From Variovorax brevis (GTDB taxonomy: Bacteria; Pseudomonadota; Gammaproteobacteria; Burkholderiales; Burkholderiaceae_C), in the NCBI RefSeq assembly GCF_030317105.1, contig NZ_JASZYG010000004.1:62001-126000 (forward strand): a DNA stretch of 64,000 nt, written 5' to 3'. Positions within the stretch are counted from its first letter, which is position 1. Each line of letters begins with the position of its first letter. The translations under genes and the position numbers were made by a program. The notes under the pieces are model-generated. The model ran no database searches, was not told the DNA's origin, and saw only the letters and a program-made list of their open reading frames with translations. Shown in pieces: positions 62,498 through 64,000 of this stretch.

Positions 62498-64000
62498 AGG
62501 CCGCGAAATTCACCCGCCTCCGGCTTCGCGCCGTGATGCTCGGCGTGCTGGTCACCATGGGCGTTGGCAGCGCCAATGCGCAGCAAGGCAGCGTCAACTG
62601 GGGTTCCTGGAGCTTCAGCTACAACGTCAGCGGCCTGTATGACGGCCTGTCATTGAGCAACGTGCGCTTCAGCAATCGGCAACTGATCAAGAAGATCAGC
62701 CTGCCCGTGATGCGCGTGTTCTACACCGGCGACGTGTGTGGGCCTTACGCCGATCGACTGGGCGGAACGCTGGCGCCCGTTCCCTGGGCCAACAACGCCA
62801 CGGTGGTGCAACGCGAGTTCACGCTCAACGGCCGCCAGTGGTACGAGATCGGCATCCGCGACCAGATCGGCAGCTACGACATCTACCAGGCCTACTACAT
62901 CAGCAGCGACGGCACCATCGACGCGCACATGTACAGCAAGGGCCTGCAGTGCGGGGTCAACCATGCGCACTACCCGAACTGGCGCATCGACTTCAGCCTG
63001 GACGGTGACGCCAACAACGTGATCGAACGCAAGGTCGCTGGCAGCTACCAGCGGCTCGACAGCGAGTTCAATGCGCCCGCGGATTCAGCGACCAACCACG
63101 AATGGCGGGTGCGCAACGCCACGACCGGGTTGACGATGGCCCTGCTGCCGGGCTTTGTCGATTTCGCGATCACGGATGGTGTCAGCACCTTTCCCGTCAG
63201 CGCCTACAACCAGAACACGGTCTTTGGCCGTCGCTACAACAGTGTGGAGGATGCCGGCTGGACCCAGGGGCCGAACGTGCAGGTGCCCTACGGCAACGGC
63301 GAATCGCTGGTGGGGAACGATGTGGTCTTCTGGTATGAGGCGTACATGCCGCACACGGCTGCCGAAGGGTCGTTGCTGTGGCATTCGACGGGGTTGAAGA
63401 TGGTGGCGGATCTGGCGGGGACGGTGACGCCACCGCCGCCTCCGCCTCCACCTCCGCCTCCACCTCCGCCACCTCCTCCCCCACCACCACCACCACCCCC
63501 GGCGCCAACGACGACAGAAGTGGAGCCGAACAACACGCGGGCCACGGCGCAGTCCTTGCCCGTTGGCGGATCGCTCGGTGCCAACATCTTTGCAGTGTCC
63601 GACAACGACTACTACAAGCTGAACGTGCCTCCTGGGGCAACCGCCACGGTCACGCTCACGCCCGCGGCCACCGCGGACTACGACTTGCAGTTTTTCAACA
63701 GCACGGGGCAGATGCTGGGCAGCAGCACGCTCGGCGCGGGACGCGTCGAGACCCTGAGCTGGACCAACACATCGGCCGCGACCGTCGTCCTCCATGCCAA
63801 TGTGTACTACTTCGGGGGAACGCTCGGCGGCTATCGCCTGGCGGCGAACGTCTCGCCCGGCATCCAGCGCGTGACGGAAATCGAACCGAATGATTCGATG
63901 GCCACGGCCCAGGCCGTCGCGGTCAATTCAACGGTCACCGGCTCGATGGCGCGGACCAGCGACCATGACCGCTACAAGGTGACGATTCCCGCAGGCACCA
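62494..64000 (+). CDS. secreted copper amine oxidase-like protein with PPC domains, 3' partial
   Basis: At least 502 residues, open at the window edge. A signal peptide ends near SANAQ. Residues 45-303 resemble a shortened copper amine oxidase catalytic domain. Tyr85-x-Asp87 fits the gate Tyr and catalytic base. GSYD holds Tyr128 where the TPQ precursor sits, with Ser for the usual Asn. His157-x-His159 and His287 fit the three copper ligands. A run of 24 prolines (313-336) leads to two PPC-type domains (EVEPNNTRATAQ, EIEPNDSMATAQ). Its ATG overlaps the previous stop. The fold call is by eye. Confidence 0.6.
   Translation, partial: MKAAKFTRLRLRAVMLGVLVTMGVGSANAQQGSVNWGSWSFSYNVSGLYDGLSLSNVRFSNRQLIKKISLPVMRVFYTGDVCGPYADRLGGTLAPVPWANNATVVQREFTLNGRQWYEIGIRDQIGSYDIYQAYYISSDGTIDAHMYSKGLQCGVNHAHYPNWRIDFSLDGDANNVIERKVAGSYQRLDSEFNAPADSATNHEWRVRNATTGLTMALLPGFVDFAITDGVSTFPVSAYNQNTVFGRRYNSVEDAGWTQGPNVQVPYGNGESLVGNDVVFWYEAYMPHTAAEGSLLWHSTGLKMVADLAGTVTPPPPPPPPPPPPPPPPPPPPPPPPAPTTTEVEPNNTRATAQSLPVGGSLGANIFAVSDNDYYKLNVPPGATATVTLTPAATADYDLQFFNSTGQMLGSSTLGAGRVETLSWTNTSAATVVLHANVYYFGGTLGGYRLAANVSPGIQRVTEIEPNDSMATAQAVAVNSTVTGSMARTSDHDRYKVTIPAGT
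63430..63501 (+). repeat. 24-proline coding tract
   Basis: Twenty-four consecutive proline codons of all four kinds, ending in a short CCA run. It forms a rigid linker between the oxidase-like domain and the PPC domains, and would need elongation factor P to translate well. Confidence 0.9.

Overview
This is 64 kb of a GC-rich bacterial chromosome. Gene content and protein style point to a betaproteobacterium of the Comamonadaceae, most likely Variovorax or a close relative. That placement rests on recognising gene families and was not tested by any search. The window is densely packed and chromosomal in character: metabolic enzymes, transporters, stress proteins and secreted proteins on both strands. 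I saw no phage, insertion sequence, CRISPR array, tRNA or rRNA. Both ends cut genes: a molybdopterin-binding oxidoreductase subunit at the left and a secreted copper amine oxidase-like protein at the right.

Layout, 0-20 kb. A partial aldehyde/isoquinoline oxidoreductase large subunit and a small lipoprotein are followed on the minus strand by a DUF808 membrane protein and thiC. thiC has a TPP riboswitch and a leader hairpin that covers its ribosome binding site. Next come a GNAT acetyltransferase, a three-gene plus-strand run (50-aa basic protein, VF530-type protein, 2Fe-2S ferredoxin), an MFS exporter, a VOC protein, two MetE-C-domain-like proteins around a nitrobindin-like beta-barrel protein, a serine hydrolase, a methyltransferase, a CorA-type channel and a Pit phosphate transporter. 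A rearranged spot near 18.5 kb joins a phospholipase C lacking its N-terminus to a truncated periplasmic binding protein.

Layout, 20-41 kb. A secreted 5'-nucleotidase is followed by a TPR protein with a degenerate protease-like domain. Further on are an RluA-type pseudouridine synthase, a universal stress protein, and a minus-strand cluster egtB-egtD-DUF427-2OG oxygenase (ergothioneine synthesis plus two accessory genes) divergent from a type II NADH dehydrogenase. An acyl-CoA ligase and OsmC follow. A respiratory alcohol-oxidation operon then runs on the minus strand: PQQ dehydrogenase, di-haem cytochrome c, cytochrome b561 and YVTN beta-propeller. It diverges from an ankyrin-repeat protein.

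Layout, 41-64 kb. A glycerophosphodiesterase and a DUF2252 protein precede a cluster of P1 peptidase, membrane-anchored TAXI protein and ThrE-type exporter. An FMN riboswitch controls a lumazine synthase. Then come a GST, a lipoprotein plus cupredoxin pair, a candidate structured RNA with terminator in front of a phasin, an autotransporter barrel with almost no passenger, an MFS/AraC divergent pair, a NERD-helicase, a SulP transporter, dkgB with its LysR regulator, a thiolase overlapping arfB, and a translationally coupled pair of secreted proteins. Read together, that last pair looks like a copper amine oxidase split over two genes, the second carrying a 24-proline linker and PPC domains. It is the most unusual system in the window.
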